Origin: Silicimonas algicola
GTDB lineage: Bacteria > Pseudomonadota > Alphaproteobacteria > Rhodobacterales > Rhodobacteraceae
Assembly (NCBI RefSeq): GCF_003148765.1
Contig: NZ_QGGV01000002.1
Location: forward strand, 1-64,000
Direction of reading: 5' to 3'
Length of the DNA stretch: 64,000 nucleotides
Shown here: positions 54,325-63,455 of the stretch, one piece after another
Layout: the number at the start of each line of letters is the position of its first letter
How positions within the stretch are numbered: the stretch's first letter is position 1
Position numbers and translations under genes: made by a program
The notes under the pieces: generated by a model
Databases searched by the model: none
The model's input: the letters and a program-made list of their open reading frames with translations, nothing else
What the model was told of the DNA's origin: nothing

Positions 54325-55371
54325 TCAGTCGCAGGCGGGGACCGAACCGGCGGTGACGCCGGCGCAGACCTTTTCCTTCGCGACCCAGCCGGCGTCGATC
54401 ACCTCGGCCAGCTTGTCCTGGGTGATCGCGTTCGGCGCGATCAGGAAGGCCGGAACTTCGACGCCCTTCGGGCCGCCATTGAAGGTGCTGACGCCGTCGA
54501 GTGTGGTGACGTCGGTGCCTTCGGCGATCTGGTTGGCATACTCCGCGGCGGTCTTGCCGAGGACGCGGGCGTCCTTCCAGACCGACACGAGTTGGGTGCC
54601 GAGCGCCACGCGGTTCAGCGCGGCGTGGTCGCCGTCCTGGCCGGTGACCGGAACCGAGCCGGCCATGCCCTGCGCTTCAAGCGCCGAGACGACGCCGCCC
54701 GCCATGCCGTCGTTCTCGGAGACGACCGCGTCGATGGCGTTGTTGTTGGCCGCGAGGCACTGTTCCATGTTGCGCTGCGCCTGGTCGGGCTTCCAGCCGT
54801 CCGTGAAGGTCTCGCAGACGTTCTTGATCGCGCCCGAGTCGATGTTTGGCTGGAGCACTTCCATGATGCCCTGGAACAGGAAGGTCGCGTTCGGGTCGCC
54901 CTTGTCGCCCTTGATGAAGGCGAAGTTGCCCTCGGTCTTGCCCTTCTCGAGCATCGTCTGGGCCATCAGGCGGCCGACGCCGACGTTGTCGAAGGTGACA
55001 TAGAGCGCGTTCGGATCTTCCACGAGCACGTCGTAGGAGATCATCTTCACGCCCGAGTCGGCGGCAAGCTGGAACGACGGCAGGATGGCGTCGGAGTCAT
55101 AGGCGACGACCATGATGACGTCGACGCCCTGGTTCACGAGACCCTCGATGTCGGCGGCCTGCTTGGAGGCCGAGAGCTGAGCGTCGGTCGAGATGTAGGT
55201 GTTGCCGGCGGCCTCGACGACTTCCTTGATCGCGGCTTCGTCGGTCTTCCAGCGCTCTTCCTGGAACGTCTTCCAGGACACGGCGATGGTCTTGCCCTCG
55301 GCGAAAGACGCGGCGGGCATCACGCTGGCGAGCGCAACGCTGGCCAGCAGAGTCTTGACTGCAAATTTCAT
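54325..55371 (-). CDS. Xylose-type ABC transporter binding protein (XylF-like)
   Basis: The 348-residue periplasmic protein has a signal peptide (residues 1-24, cleavage near SFAEG) and the periplasmic-binding-protein 4/1 fold. Motifs such as KTIAVSWKTFQEERW, ISYDVLVEDPNALYVTFDN and AFIKGDKGDPNATFLFQG resemble XylF and related binding proteins. It heads the leftward ABC operon and diverges from the ROK gene, so it is probably repressed by that regulator. Two cysteines are at the C-terminus (VCAGV, PACD). Confidence 0.9.
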   Translation of the reverse strand: MKFAVKTLLASVALASVMPAASFAEGKTIAVSWKTFQEERWKTDEAAIKEVVEAAGNTYISTDAQLSASKQAADIEGLVNQGVDVIMVVAYDSDAILPSFQLAADSGVKMISYDVLVEDPNALYVTFDNVGVGRLMAQTMLEKGKTEGNFAFIKGDKGDPNATFLFQGIMEVLQPNIDSGAIKNVCETFTDGWKPDQAQRNMEQCLAANNNAIDAVVSENDGMAGGVVSALEAQGMAGSVPVTGQDGDHAALNRVALGTQLVSVWKDARVLGKTAAEYANQIAEGTDVTTLDGVSTFNGGPKGVEVPAFLIAPNAITQDKLAEVIDAGWVAKEKVCAGVTAGSVPACD

Positions 55372-55404
55372 GGTGTATCCTCCCAGAGTACCATTATAGA
55401 GGAC

Positions 55405-55432
55405 TTATTTAATTCGATCCTCGAAAAAATAA
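55405..55432. promoter_or_regulatory. AT-rich inverted repeat, putative ROK (NagC/Mlc/XylR-like) operator
   Basis: TTATTT (55405-55410) and AAATAA (55427-55432) flank TTCGA and TCGAA half-sites around a TCC centre. Operators of NagC, Mlc and XylR ROK repressors share the TTATTT/AAATAA layout. It lies between the divergent XylF-like gene and the ROK gene. Confidence 0.6.
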
Positions 55433-55475
55433 CTGGCGGAACGGCTCCGTTCTGTCAAGAATAAAGCAGGGGAGG

Positions 55476-55493
55476 GCCCGCGATTTCGCGGGC
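55476..55493. other. Hairpin upstream of the ROK gene
   Basis: GCCCGCGA (55476-55483) pairs with TCGCGGGC (55486-55493) around a TT loop, just before the ROK ribosome site. It could limit translation of the repressor or be a terminator relic; no U-run is present. Confidence 0.35.
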
Positions 55494-55515
55494 TTCAGGG
55501 AGATCCGCGAAGCCA

Positions 55516-56775
55516 GTGGTGGGACCGACGCCAGCCGCCGCGATTCAGCGTTCCGACGACCTGCGTCGCCAGAACAAGCGTCGCATCCTTGCGGCCTTGC
55601 GGGTCCAGCGTGCGCTCGCCCGGACCGAACTGGCTGCGGCGACAGGGCTCAGCGCCTCGACGGTCAGCGCCGCCACGTCCGAGTTGATCGCGACCGGACA
55701 TCTCGTCGAAGCCGACCTTACGCCCGCGCCCGATGACGATACGGCACGGTCGGCCGGGGGCAGGGGTCGTCCGCGCGTCGCGCTGTCGCGCCGGCCGGGC
55801 GCCGCCTCGGTCGCGGCGCTGACCATCACGGTGAACGCCATCCAGGTCGACCTCGTGGACTTCGCCGGCGACACGATCTGCACGCGCTCGGAGCCCTCGC
55901 GCACGGGAAGCCTCGCGCAGGCCGATTTCGCCTCGAGAATTTCCTCCCTCGTCGAGACGGCGCTCGCCGCAGCGCCGAAAGGCACAGGGCCCCTGTCGTC
56001 GGTCGCCGTAGCCGTGCAGGGGGTCGTCGACGCAGAGGGCGAGGTGCTGCACTGGTCGCCCATGTCTCCGCACCGGAACGTGGGGCTGGCCGCCGAACTG
56101 TCGCGGACGCTCGGAGCCGAGGTGCGGCTCGCCAACGACGCCGACATGATCGCGGCGGCGCTGCACCACGACGAGCCCGAGCGTTTCGGCGGGGATTTCG
56201 CCGCGATCCTTCTGTCCTACGGCGTCGGCATGGGCATGTTCCTTGGCGGCACGCTTTTTCACGGTGCGCGCACCTCGGCGGCAGAGATCGGGCATGTGCC
56301 CTTCGAGGCGGGCGGCGCGCTGTGCCGCTGCGGCCGCTTCGGCTGCGTCGAGGCCTATGCCAGCGAATACGGCATCTGGCGCGCCGCGACGGGCGCGGAC
56401 CCCCGCGTCGTGCCGGCCGAGCCGCCCGACCGCGCGGCGATGGCGGGCATCGCGGCGCGTGCGGCAGCGGGTGACGCCTGCGCCATCGAGGCCTACCGGA
56501 CGGCGGGCCGGGCCCTCGGACATGCCGTCCTGACGCTCTACACCGTGTTCGACCCCGTGACCGTCGCCTTCGTCGGCTCGGGCGCGCTGGCCTTCGATCT
56601 GTGGGAGCCGGTGGTGCGCGAGGCGCTCTGCGGTCCCAGCACGGGCCTGCCCTACGAGGGGGCGCTGTTCTACGGCTATCCCGAGAACATCGGCCTGATG
56701 AGCCGGGGCGCCGTCATCACGGCGCTTTCCAACCTCGACAGAACCATCGACGTCGACCGGCTTCAGTCAGGCTGA
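55516..56775 (+). CDS. ROK family transcriptional regulator/kinase-like repressor
   Basis: The 419-residue protein has an N-terminal winged helix (NKRRILAALRVQRALARTEL, then TGLSASTVSAATSEL) and a ROK fold with the zinc motif CRCGRFGCVEAYAS near residues 273-286. These regulators bind sugars and repress ABC sugar operons. The start is GTG 55516, with GGGAG at 55498-55502 about 13 bases upstream. It diverges from the XylF-like operon and likely binds the palindrome at 55405-55432. Confidence 0.9.
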   Translation: MVGPTPAAAIQRSDDLRRQNKRRILAALRVQRALARTELAAATGLSASTVSAATSELIATGHLVEADLTPAPDDDTARSAGGRGRPRVALSRRPGAASVAALTITVNAIQVDLVDFAGDTICTRSEPSRTGSLAQADFASRISSLVETALAAAPKGTGPLSSVAVAVQGVVDAEGEVLHWSPMSPHRNVGLAAELSRTLGAEVRLANDADMIAAALHHDEPERFGGDFAAILLSYGVGMGMFLGGTLFHGARTSAAEIGHVPFEAGGALCRCGRFGCVEAYASEYGIWRAATGADPRVVPAEPPDRAAMAGIAARAAAGDACAIEAYRTAGRALGHAVLTLYTVFDPVTVAFVGSGALAFDLWEPVVREALCGPSTGLPYEGALFYGYPENIGLMSRGAVITALSNLDRTIDVDRLQSG

Positions 56776-56851
56776 CGCGGTCCCGGCGATCTGTTTGTGC
56801 CTCGGGCGAAGCGGGTGCAATCTGCCCGGGACGCGAGCGCAGAGGCGATCC

Positions 56852-58003
56852 ATGCACGACGACTTCCAGGACATCCGCGACGGCATCCGCGCGCTCTGCG
56901 CCCAGTTTCCCGATGAGTACCACCGAAAGATCGATGCCGAGCGCGGCTATCCGGAGGCCTTCGTCGAGGCGTTGACCCGCGAAGGCTGGATGGCCGCGCT
57001 GATCCCCGAGGAGTACGGCGGCTCGGGCCTTGGCCTCACCGAGGCCAGCGTCATCATGGAGGAGATCAACCGGCAGGGCGGCAACTCGGGCGCCTGTCAT
57101 GGCCAGATGTACAACATGAACACCCTCGTCCGGCACGGGTCCGAGGAGCAGAAGCGCCGCATCCTGCCGAAACTCGCCAGTGGAGAACTGCGGCTCCAGA
57201 GCATGGGCGTGACCGAGCCCACGACCGGCACCGACACGACGCAGCTCAAGACGACCGCCGTCCGGAAGGGCGACCGCTATGTCGTCAACGGGCAGAAGGT
57301 CTGGATCAGCCGGGTGCAGCATTCGGACCTGATGATCCTTCTTGCGCGCACCACACCCCTGTCCGAGGTCTCGAAGAAGTCGGACGGTCTCTCGATCTTC
57401 CTCGTCGACGTGAAGGAGGCGATGGCGAAGGGGATGGAGGTCAAGCCGATCGCCAACATGGTCAACCACGAGACCAACGAGCTGTTCTTCGACGACCTGG
57501 AAATCCCGGCAGACAACCTGATCGGAGAGGAAGGCAAGGGATTCAAATACATCCTGACCGGCCTTAACGCGGAACGCACGCTGATCGCGGCCGAGTGCAT
57601 CGGCGACGGCTACTGGTTCACCGACCGGGTGACGAAATACGTCTCGGAGCGCCACGTCTTCGGCCGTCCGATCGGCCAGAACCAGGGCGTGCAGTTCCCG
57701 ATCGCTGAAGCCTTCATCGAGGTCGAGGCGGCGAACCTGATGCGCTGGAAGGCCTGCCGGCTCTACGATGAAGGCAAGCCCTGCGGAGCCGAGGCGAACA
57801 TGGCGAAGTACCTGGCCGCCAAGGCGTCCTGGGAGGCGGCCAACGCCTGTCTCCAGTTCCACGGCGGCTTCGGCTTCGCCTGCGAATACGACGTCGAGCG
57901 CAAGTTCCGCGAGACGCGGCTCTACCAGGTGGCGCCGATCTCGACGAACCTGATCCTCTCCTACGTGGCCGAGCATGTCCTCGGCCTGCCGAGGTCGTTC
58001 TGA
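56852..58003 (+). CDS. Acyl-CoA dehydrogenase family protein
   Basis: The 383-residue flavoprotein has the acyl-CoA dehydrogenase signatures MGVTEPTTGTDTTQLKTTAV (FAD/substrate region) and QFHGGFGFACEYDVERKFRE. The N-terminal helical domain is also complete. It stands 76 bases after the ROK gene; its stop overlaps the start of the CoA transferase (TGATG), so CoA activation and oxidation or reduction appear coupled. Its substrate is unknown; CaiA-type reduction of a crotonobetainyl-CoA-like ester is one option. Confidence 0.88.
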   Translation: MHDDFQDIRDGIRALCAQFPDEYHRKIDAERGYPEAFVEALTREGWMAALIPEEYGGSGLGLTEASVIMEEINRQGGNSGACHGQMYNMNTLVRHGSEEQKRRILPKLASGELRLQSMGVTEPTTGTDTTQLKTTAVRKGDRYVVNGQKVWISRVQHSDLMILLARTTPLSEVSKKSDGLSIFLVDVKEAMAKGMEVKPIANMVNHETNELFFDDLEIPADNLIGEEGKGFKYILTGLNAERTLIAAECIGDGYWFTDRVTKYVSERHVFGRPIGQNQGVQFPIAEAFIEVEAANLMRWKACRLYDEGKPCGAEANMAKYLAAKASWEAANACLQFHGGFGFACEYDVERKFRETRLYQVAPISTNLILSYVAEHVLGLPRSF

Positions 58004-59094
58004 TGCTGCCTCTGCAGGGCCTCACGGTCGTCGCCGTCGAACAGGCCGTCGCCGCGCCCTTCTGCACCGCGCGCCTGGCGGATGCAGGCGCCGAAGTCAT
58101 CAAGATCGAACGGCCCGAGGGCGATTTCGCGCGCGGCTACGATGCGGTCGCGGCGGGGCAGTCGAGCTATTTCGTCTGGCTGAACCGGGGCAAGACCAGC
58201 GTGACGCTGGACCTGGGGTCGGAGGCGGGGAAGGCGCGGCTCTCCGATCTGATCGCAGGCGCGGACGTCCTCGTCCAGAACCTGAAGCGCGGCGCGCTGG
58301 CCCGGCTGGGCTTCGATCCCTTCGCGCTGCGGACGGCGAACCCGCGCCTTATCACCTGCTCGATCACGGGCTACGGGGAGGAGGGTCCCTTCGCCGACCG
58401 CAAGGCCTACGACCTGCTGATCCAGGCGGAATCCGGCCTCTGCTCGATCACCGGCGGCCCGGGCGAGCCGGCCCGTGTCGGCGTCTCTCTCGTCGACATC
58501 GCGACCGGGGCGACCGCGCACGCGGCGATCCTCGAGGCGCTGATCCGGCGCGGCGTGACGGGCGAGGGGGCGGCGATCTCGGTCTCGATGTTCGACGTGA
58601 TGGCCGACTGGCTGACCGTGCCGCTTCTGAACCACGAGGGCGGACGGACGCCGCAGCGCGTCGGGATGGCGCATCCCTCCATCGCGCCCTACGGGATCTT
58701 CACGGCGAAGGACGGCGCGCAGATCCTGATCTCGGTCCAGAGCGACCGCGAATGGCGCGCCCTTTGCGCCACGTTCCTCGGCAAGCCCGAACTGGGCCTC
58801 GACCCCCGCTTCGCCACCAATGTCGCCCGCGTCGCGCACAGAGACGAGACGGACGGCGCGGTGGCCGAGGGGTTTGCCCGCATGACGGAGGACGAGGCGA
58901 CGGCTGCGCTTCTGGAGGCGGATGTCGCACTCGCGGCGGTCAACGACATGGCGGGACTGTCGGCGCATCCGCACCTGCGCCGCATCACGGTGGGCACGCC
59001 GAACGGCCCCGTCAGCTATCCCGCCCCGGGGCCGCTCTGGTATGGCGAGGACCGCGCCTATGGCGATGTGCCAGCCTTGAACCCGTCCGCCTGA
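58003..59094 (+). CDS. CaiB/BaiF family III CoA-transferase
   Basis: The 363-residue protein has the family III N-terminus (LPLQGLTVVAVEQAVAAPFC), the substrate-strand GCGAEVIKIERPEGDF-like segment (GAEVIKIERPEGDFARGYD) and the catalytic Asp in VGVSLVDIATGATAHAAIL. It transfers CoA between carboxylic acids. It differs from the frc product at 3504 and, given the acyl-CoA dehydrogenase partner, is likely to activate the acid imported by the TRAP system opposite. Confidence 0.9.
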   Translation: MLPLQGLTVVAVEQAVAAPFCTARLADAGAEVIKIERPEGDFARGYDAVAAGQSSYFVWLNRGKTSVTLDLGSEAGKARLSDLIAGADVLVQNLKRGALARLGFDPFALRTANPRLITCSITGYGEEGPFADRKAYDLLIQAESGLCSITGGPGEPARVGVSLVDIATGATAHAAILEALIRRGVTGEGAAISVSMFDVMADWLTVPLLNHEGGRTPQRVGMAHPSIAPYGIFTAKDGAQILISVQSDREWRALCATFLGKPELGLDPRFATNVARVAHRDETDGAVAEGFARMTEDEATAALLEADVALAAVNDMAGLSAHPHLRRITVGTPNGPVSYPAPGPLWYGEDRAYGDVPALNPSA

Positions 59095-59106
59095 AGGAGA
59101 CCGCCC

Positions 59107-59574
59107 ATGTCCCGACTGCCGCCCCCGATCCTGTCTCATGTCTGCGATCTCGAAGTGGACCTCGACCCGATCTTGGAGATGGGAACCGGCCGCGCGGGGC
59201 ATCGGCGCATCGTGCCGATCATCGGCGGACGGGTCGAAGGCCCTCGCTTGAACGGACGCATCCTGAACCTCGGCGCGGACTGGCAGACGGTCTTCGCAGA
59301 TGGCATGGCCGAACTCGACACGCGCTATGCCATCGAGACCGACGACGGCGCCCTGATCGAGATCCGCAACTACGGACTTCGCCACGGCCCGCCCGAAGTC
59401 ATCGCCGCGATCGCGCGGGGCGAGGAGGTCGATCCCTCGACCTACTACATGCGCACCCATGCGCGGCTCGAGACAGGGGACACGCGCTACGCTTGGGTCA
59501 ACGGCACGCTCTTCGTCGGCAACGGTGCGCGTCTGGCGGGGAAGGTGGTCGTGTCGCTCTTCGCGCTGGAGTGA
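59107..59574 (+). CDS. DUF3237 (UPF0311) family protein
   Basis: The 155-residue protein matches the UPF0311/DUF3237 beta-barrel family: RIVPIIGGRVEGPRLNGRIL, GADWQTVFADG, DTRYAIETDDGALIEIRNYG and a C-terminal WVNGTLFVGNG. It has no signal peptide. The family has no general function; some members sit with CoA-linked catabolic genes. It is 12 bases after the CoA transferase and nearly abuts the convergent TRAP gene. Confidence 0.88.
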   Translation: MSRLPPPILSHVCDLEVDLDPILEMGTGRAGHRRIVPIIGGRVEGPRLNGRILNLGADWQTVFADGMAELDTRYAIETDDGALIEIRNYGLRHGPPEVIAAIARGEEVDPSTYYMRTHARLETGDTRYAWVNGTLFVGNGARLAGKVVVSLFALE

Positions 59575-59578
59575 CGTC

Positions 59579-60871
59579 TCAGCCCATGGTGCGGGGCAGC
59601 CAGAGCACCAGCGAGGGTACGGCGACGAGGAGTGCGAGCCGCAGAATGTCCGCCGCGACGAAGGGCAGGACGCCCTTGAAGATCGTCGGCAGCGAGATGT
59701 CCCGCGCTATGGAGTTGATGACGAAGACGTTCATCCCGACCGGCGGCGTGATGAGGCCAAGCTCGACCGTCATCACGATGATGACGCCGAACCAGATCGG
59801 GTCGAACCCCATCTGGGTCACGACGGGAAAGACGATGGGAACCAGAAGGATGATCATCGCCATCGCGTCGAGGATGCAGCCCATGATGACGAAGAAGACC
59901 AGGATCAGGGCAAGCGTCCCGTAGGCGCCAAGCTCCAGCGACACGAGCCAGGCGGTGATCTTCTGCGGGCTCTGCGTCACGGCGAGGAAGTAGCCGAAGA
60001 GGATGGCGCCGATCAGGATGGTGTAGATCGCGACCGAGGTGCGCAGCGCCTCGATCAGGCTGTCGAGCAGCAGCCGCGCTGTCAGCCGCCCGCGCAGGAT
60101 GCCGATGAGCGCCGTCAGCACCGATCCCACCGCCGCCGCCTCGGTTGCGGTGGAGAAACCGAAGTAGATGCTGCCGATGATCGCGATGAAGAGGACGAGT
60201 ACGGCCCAGACGCCCGCCAGTGACCGGACGGCCTCGCCGAGATCGAAGGCTTCGCCCGCGGGCAGTCTGCGGCCGTGGGCGATGCGGACGGCGGCCATGT
60301 ACATCAGGATCGCGATGAAGCCCGGCACGATCCCCGCCACGAACAGGCGGCCCACGTCTTGTTCCGTGATGTAGCCATAGACTGCCAGCACCACGGAGGG
60401 CGGGATCAGGATGCCGAGCGTCCCGCCCGCGGCGATGACGCCGGTCGAGACGTCGTCAGGGTAGCCCGCGCGCTTCATCTCGGGCAGCGCGATCTTGGTC
60501 ATCGTGGCGGCGGTGGCGACCGACGAGCCGCAGATCGCGGCGAAGCCGGCGCAGGCGCCGATGGTCGACATCGCCATCCCGCCCCGCATGAAGCCGAACC
60601 AGTGCCGCCCGGCGCGGAACAGCTCGCGGGACATGCCCGAGTTGGTTGCGAGGACGCCCATCAGCACGAAGAACGGGATGAGCGTCAGGTTGAAGTCCGT
60701 GACGGTGCGGATCGGCGACTGCGCCAGCAGGTTCAGCGCGGGTTTCGGCCCGGTCACCGCCGCGAAGCCGCCGACGCCGACGAGGCCCATGGCGACGCCG
60801 ATCGGAACGCGCAGAATCATCATGGCGAACAGCGCCACGAAGCCCGCGACGGCGATCATGTCGCCGCTCAT
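59579..60871 (-). CDS. TRAP transporter large permease, DctM family
   Basis: The 430-residue protein has about 12 hydrophobic segments and DctM motifs (LRVPIGVAMGLVGVGGFAAV, IPPSVVLAVYGYITEQDVGRLF, LITPPVGMNVFVINSIA). Its start overlaps the DctQ stop (ATGA). It is the ion-driven channel of the transporter for the organic acid handled by the neighbouring CoA pathway. Confidence 0.95.
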   Translation of the reverse strand: MSGDMIAVAGFVALFAMMILRVPIGVAMGLVGVGGFAAVTGPKPALNLLAQSPIRTVTDFNLTLIPFFVLMGVLATNSGMSRELFRAGRHWFGFMRGGMAMSTIGACAGFAAICGSSVATAATMTKIALPEMKRAGYPDDVSTGVIAAGGTLGILIPPSVVLAVYGYITEQDVGRLFVAGIVPGFIAILMYMAAVRIAHGRRLPAGEAFDLGEAVRSLAGVWAVLVLFIAIIGSIYFGFSTATEAAAVGSVLTALIGILRGRLTARLLLDSLIEALRTSVAIYTILIGAILFGYFLAVTQSPQKITAWLVSLELGAYGTLALILVFFVIMGCILDAMAMIILLVPIVFPVVTQMGFDPIWFGVIIVMTVELGLITPPVGMNVFVINSIARDISLPTIFKGVLPFVAADILRLALLVAVPSLVLWLPRTMG

Positions 60872-61395
60872 GCGTCGGGCTCTCCGGTCTCGATGCTCTC
60901 GAAATGGTCCAGCGTGCCGCGCCCCGTGACGATCAGGATGAGACGCGCGAGGATGGCGGGCAGGCTTACGGCGACGCCGAGCCAGATCAGCGCCATCATA
61001 GGCCAGGCGGGCATCCTCAGGTCCATCGTCGACTCGCCGCTGCCCGCCGCCGAGGACACCCGCCCGAACATCTTCCAGGTCAGAAGTGCCGCGAAGATCA
61101 GCAGGACCGTCCAGGCGAAGGTGTCGATCCAGCGGCGCGTGCCGGGCCGGACCCATTCGGCCAGGAGATCGACCTTGATGTGCGACCCGCGATACCCGAC
61201 CGAGGCGAAGCCCCACATGATCGCGGCCCCGAGCAGCAGGCGCGAAAGGTCGAAGGCGTCGGGCAGGGGATAGGCGAAGAGGTAACGCCCGATGGCCGAG
61301 GCCACGACGAGAAGCGTGACGAGGCCCATGATGATACCCGCCACCGCCTCGATGGCGTGTGCGATCCGTTCGAGGAGGCTGGCAAGACGCTGCAT
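60868..61395 (-). CDS. TRAP transporter small permease, DctQ family
   Basis: The 175-residue protein has four hydrophobic helices, as DctQ proteins do, with the mid-segment WGFASVGYRGSHIKVDLLAEW matching the family. The start ATG is at 61393-61395. It couples DctP and DctM genes. A stem-loop lies just upstream of it. Confidence 0.9.
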   Translation of the reverse strand: MQRLASLLERIAHAIEAVAGIIMGLVTLLVVASAIGRYLFAYPLPDAFDLSRLLLGAAIMWGFASVGYRGSHIKVDLLAEWVRPGTRRWIDTFAWTVLLIFAALLTWKMFGRVSSAAGSGESTMDLRMPAWPMMALIWLGVAVSLPAILARLILIVTGRGTLDHFESIETGEPDA

Positions 61396-61407
61396 GGGTG
61401 TCGGGGA

Positions 61408-61428
61408 GGGCGGCGGCGTCCGCCGCCC
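61408..61428 (-). other. Stem-loop between DctP and DctQ genes
   Basis: GGGCGGCGG (61408-61416) pairs with CCGCCGCCC (61420-61428) around a three-base loop, in the 40-base gap between the binding-protein and permease genes. No U-run follows in the direction of transcription. It is equivalent to the other binding-protein/permease hairpins in the window. Confidence 0.55.
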
Positions 61429-61435
61429 GTCCTGG

Positions 61436-62440
61436 TCAGAAGCGGCTGTCGTGACGCTCGAGCGCCTCGACGTAGCCCTGGTAGAGCGTTTCGGCGTCGG
61501 CACCCACATCGGTCTTCCACTGGTCGATCAGCGGCTGCGCGGCGTCGCGCCACATCTGCACCTCTTCCTCGGTCGGCTCGTAGAGCGTGTGTTCGCCCGA
61601 GTCGATCATCTTCTGGCGGCCCGAAGCTTCGTTCTCGGCCCAGCCTTCCGAGAACTTGCGCGACCATTCCGGCGTGCAATGGTCGTCGAGGATCGCGCGC
61701 AGATCCTCGGGCATCCCGTTGTAGGTGTCCTTGTTGATGAGAAGGAGCTGCGCAGAGATGTAGAACGGCATGTCGAGATGATACTTCGTCTCGCTGTCGA
61801 TCCCGAAGATGTAGATCGAGTTCCACGGGAAGGTGATGGCGTCCGCCGTGCCGTTGGCGATGGCCTCGCGGGCTTCGGGGGCGGGCACCTGGACCGGTCC
61901 GCCGCCAAGTCCGCTGATGAAGCGGGCCATGGTGGCGTGGGCAGGGCGCACGTTCAGGCCGCTGACGTCCGCAGGGACCTTGATCGGGTTCTTGGAATGG
62001 AAGGTGCCCGGATCATGCGGGTTCGCGATGCAGAACTTGACGTCCGACATCTCGGTCTCGGCGATCGGCGCATACCATTCGTGCATCGCCTGAGCGCCGC
62101 CGACGGCGTTGTTGGCGTGGAACGGGATCTCGACGAGGCTGTAGATCGGGAAGCGCCCGGCCTGGTAGCCGGGGTTGGTGTAGGTGATGTCGGCGATGCC
62201 GTCGCGCGCCATGTCGTAATGGTCGGGCGCCGCGCCGAGTTGCTGCGCGGGGAAGACCTGCACGGCGATCCGGCCATCCGAGGCCTCGCTAAGGGACTGG
62301 ATCCAGGGCTCGATGCCAAGGGTGTGGACGGGGTGCGTCGGCGGAAGCCAGTGCGAGAGGCGAAGCGTCACCTCCTGGGCCTGGGCCGTGCCGGTAATGC
62401 AAAGGGTTGCGGCAATCGCCGCGATGGTGCGCGTGGACAT
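61436..62440 (-). CDS. TRAP transporter substrate-binding protein, DctP family
   Basis: The 334-residue periplasmic protein has a signal peptide (residues 1-21, cleavage near GTAQAQE) and the DctP fold, with SDGRIAVQVFPAQQLG and a conserved Arg near the middle (GLNVRPAHATMARFI) for carboxylate binding. It is the first gene of the TRAP operon. The likely ligand is the organic acid consumed by the CoA pathway. Confidence 0.92.
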   Translation of the reverse strand: MSTRTIAAIAATLCITGTAQAQEVTLRLSHWLPPTHPVHTLGIEPWIQSLSEASDGRIAVQVFPAQQLGAAPDHYDMARDGIADITYTNPGYQAGRFPIYSLVEIPFHANNAVGGAQAMHEWYAPIAETEMSDVKFCIANPHDPGTFHSKNPIKVPADVSGLNVRPAHATMARFISGLGGGPVQVPAPEAREAIANGTADAITFPWNSIYIFGIDSETKYHLDMPFYISAQLLLINKDTYNGMPEDLRAILDDHCTPEWSRKFSEGWAENEASGRQKMIDSGEHTLYEPTEEEVQMWRDAAQPLIDQWKTDVGADAETLYQGYVEALERHDSRF

Positions 62441-62536
62441 GGGTGTCCTCCCTGAATGAGCGACTCGTGGCGGTCGTTTACCGGGTCAACAATGACCGAG
62501 GATAACCTTCCCGGCAAGACGGCGGTTTTCCCCCGG

Positions 62537-63454
62537 TTACCGCGACACGGGCGAGCGCTTGGTGAGGCCGAGCGTCTGGCGGACCTCGGTGGGTCCGATG
62601 ACGCGGGCGCCCATGTTCTCGACGATCGTCACCGCGCGCTCGACCAGTTGCGCGTTGGTCGCCAGGACGCCCTTGTCGAGGAAGAGGTTGTCCTCCAGCC
62701 CCACGCGCACGTTGCCGCCCGCCAGCACTGCCGCCGCGACGTAGGGCATCTGGTCCCGGCCCAGGCTGAAGGCCGACCAGGCCCAGTCCTCGGGGATCGC
62801 GTTCACCATTGCGAGGAAGGTGTTGAGGTCGCTTGGCGCGCCCCAGGGCACACCCATGCAAAGCTGGACGAGCGCGGGCGAAGCAAGGGTGCCCTCGCGT
62901 ACCAGTTCCTTGGCGAACCAGAGGTGGCCGGTGTCGAACGCCTCGATCTCGGGCTTGACGCCGAGGTCGGTCATCATCCGTCCCATGGCGCGCAGCATCC
63001 CGGGCGTGTTGGTCATCACGTAGTCGGCCTCGGCGAAGTTCATCGTGCCGCAGTCGAGGGTGCAGATCTCGGGCAGGCAGTCTGCGACATGCGCCATGCG
63101 GTCGGCGGCCCCGCCCATGTCCGTCGCGGCCTCGTTCAGCGGAAAGGGAGCCTCGGGCGGGCCGAACACCATGTCGCCGCCCATGCCCGCCGTCAGGTTC
63201 AGGATCACGTCGACCTCGGCGTCGCGGATGCGGTCCGTCACCTCGCGGTACAACTCGACCCTGCGGGAGGGCCTGCCCGTGTCGGGGTCCCGGACATGGC
63301 AGTGGACGATGGCGGCCCCTGCACGCGCCGCGTCGATGGCCGAGGCGGCGATCTGTTCGGGGCTGCGGGGGACGTGCGGGCTACGGTCCTGCGTGCCCCC
63401 CGAGCCGGTCACGGCGCAGGTGATGAAGACCTTGCGGTTCATGGTCAGCGGCAT
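62537..63454 (-). CDS. BKACE family beta-keto acid cleavage enzyme
   Basis: The 305-residue zinc enzyme has the BKACE hallmarks: N-terminal KVFITCAVTGSGGT, HCHVRDPDTGRPS with zinc-binding His-x-His, LDCGTMNF and VGLEDNLFLDKG. These enzymes condense a beta-keto acid with acetyl-CoA to form acetoacetate and an acyl-CoA. The ATG at 63452-63454 starts after the crotonase stop by one base. Known substrates include 3-keto-5-aminohexanoate and dehydrocarnitine. The context gives no unique choice. Confidence 0.9.
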   Translation of the reverse strand: MPLTMNRKVFITCAVTGSGGTQDRSPHVPRSPEQIAASAIDAARAGAAIVHCHVRDPDTGRPSRRVELYREVTDRIRDAEVDVILNLTAGMGGDMVFGPPEAPFPLNEAATDMGGAADRMAHVADCLPEICTLDCGTMNFAEADYVMTNTPGMLRAMGRMMTDLGVKPEIEAFDTGHLWFAKELVREGTLASPALVQLCMGVPWGAPSDLNTFLAMVNAIPEDWAWSAFSLGRDQMPYVAAAVLAGGNVRVGLEDNLFLDKGVLATNAQLVERAVTIVENMGARVIGPTEVRQTLGLTKRSPVSR

Positions 63455-63455
63455 G

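Noticed and set aside
52852-55464. An 870-codon plus-strand frame opposite the ABC permease and binding-protein genes
   Set aside because: The minus-strand genes there have clear domains, signal peptide and ribosome sites. The plus-strand frame has none.
56776-56835. A long-range inverted repeat between the ROK and acyl-CoA dehydrogenase genes
   Set aside because: CGCGGTCCCGG and CCGGGACGCG could pair with a bulged G, but the loop is 39 bases and there is no U-run, so neither terminator nor operator is convincing.
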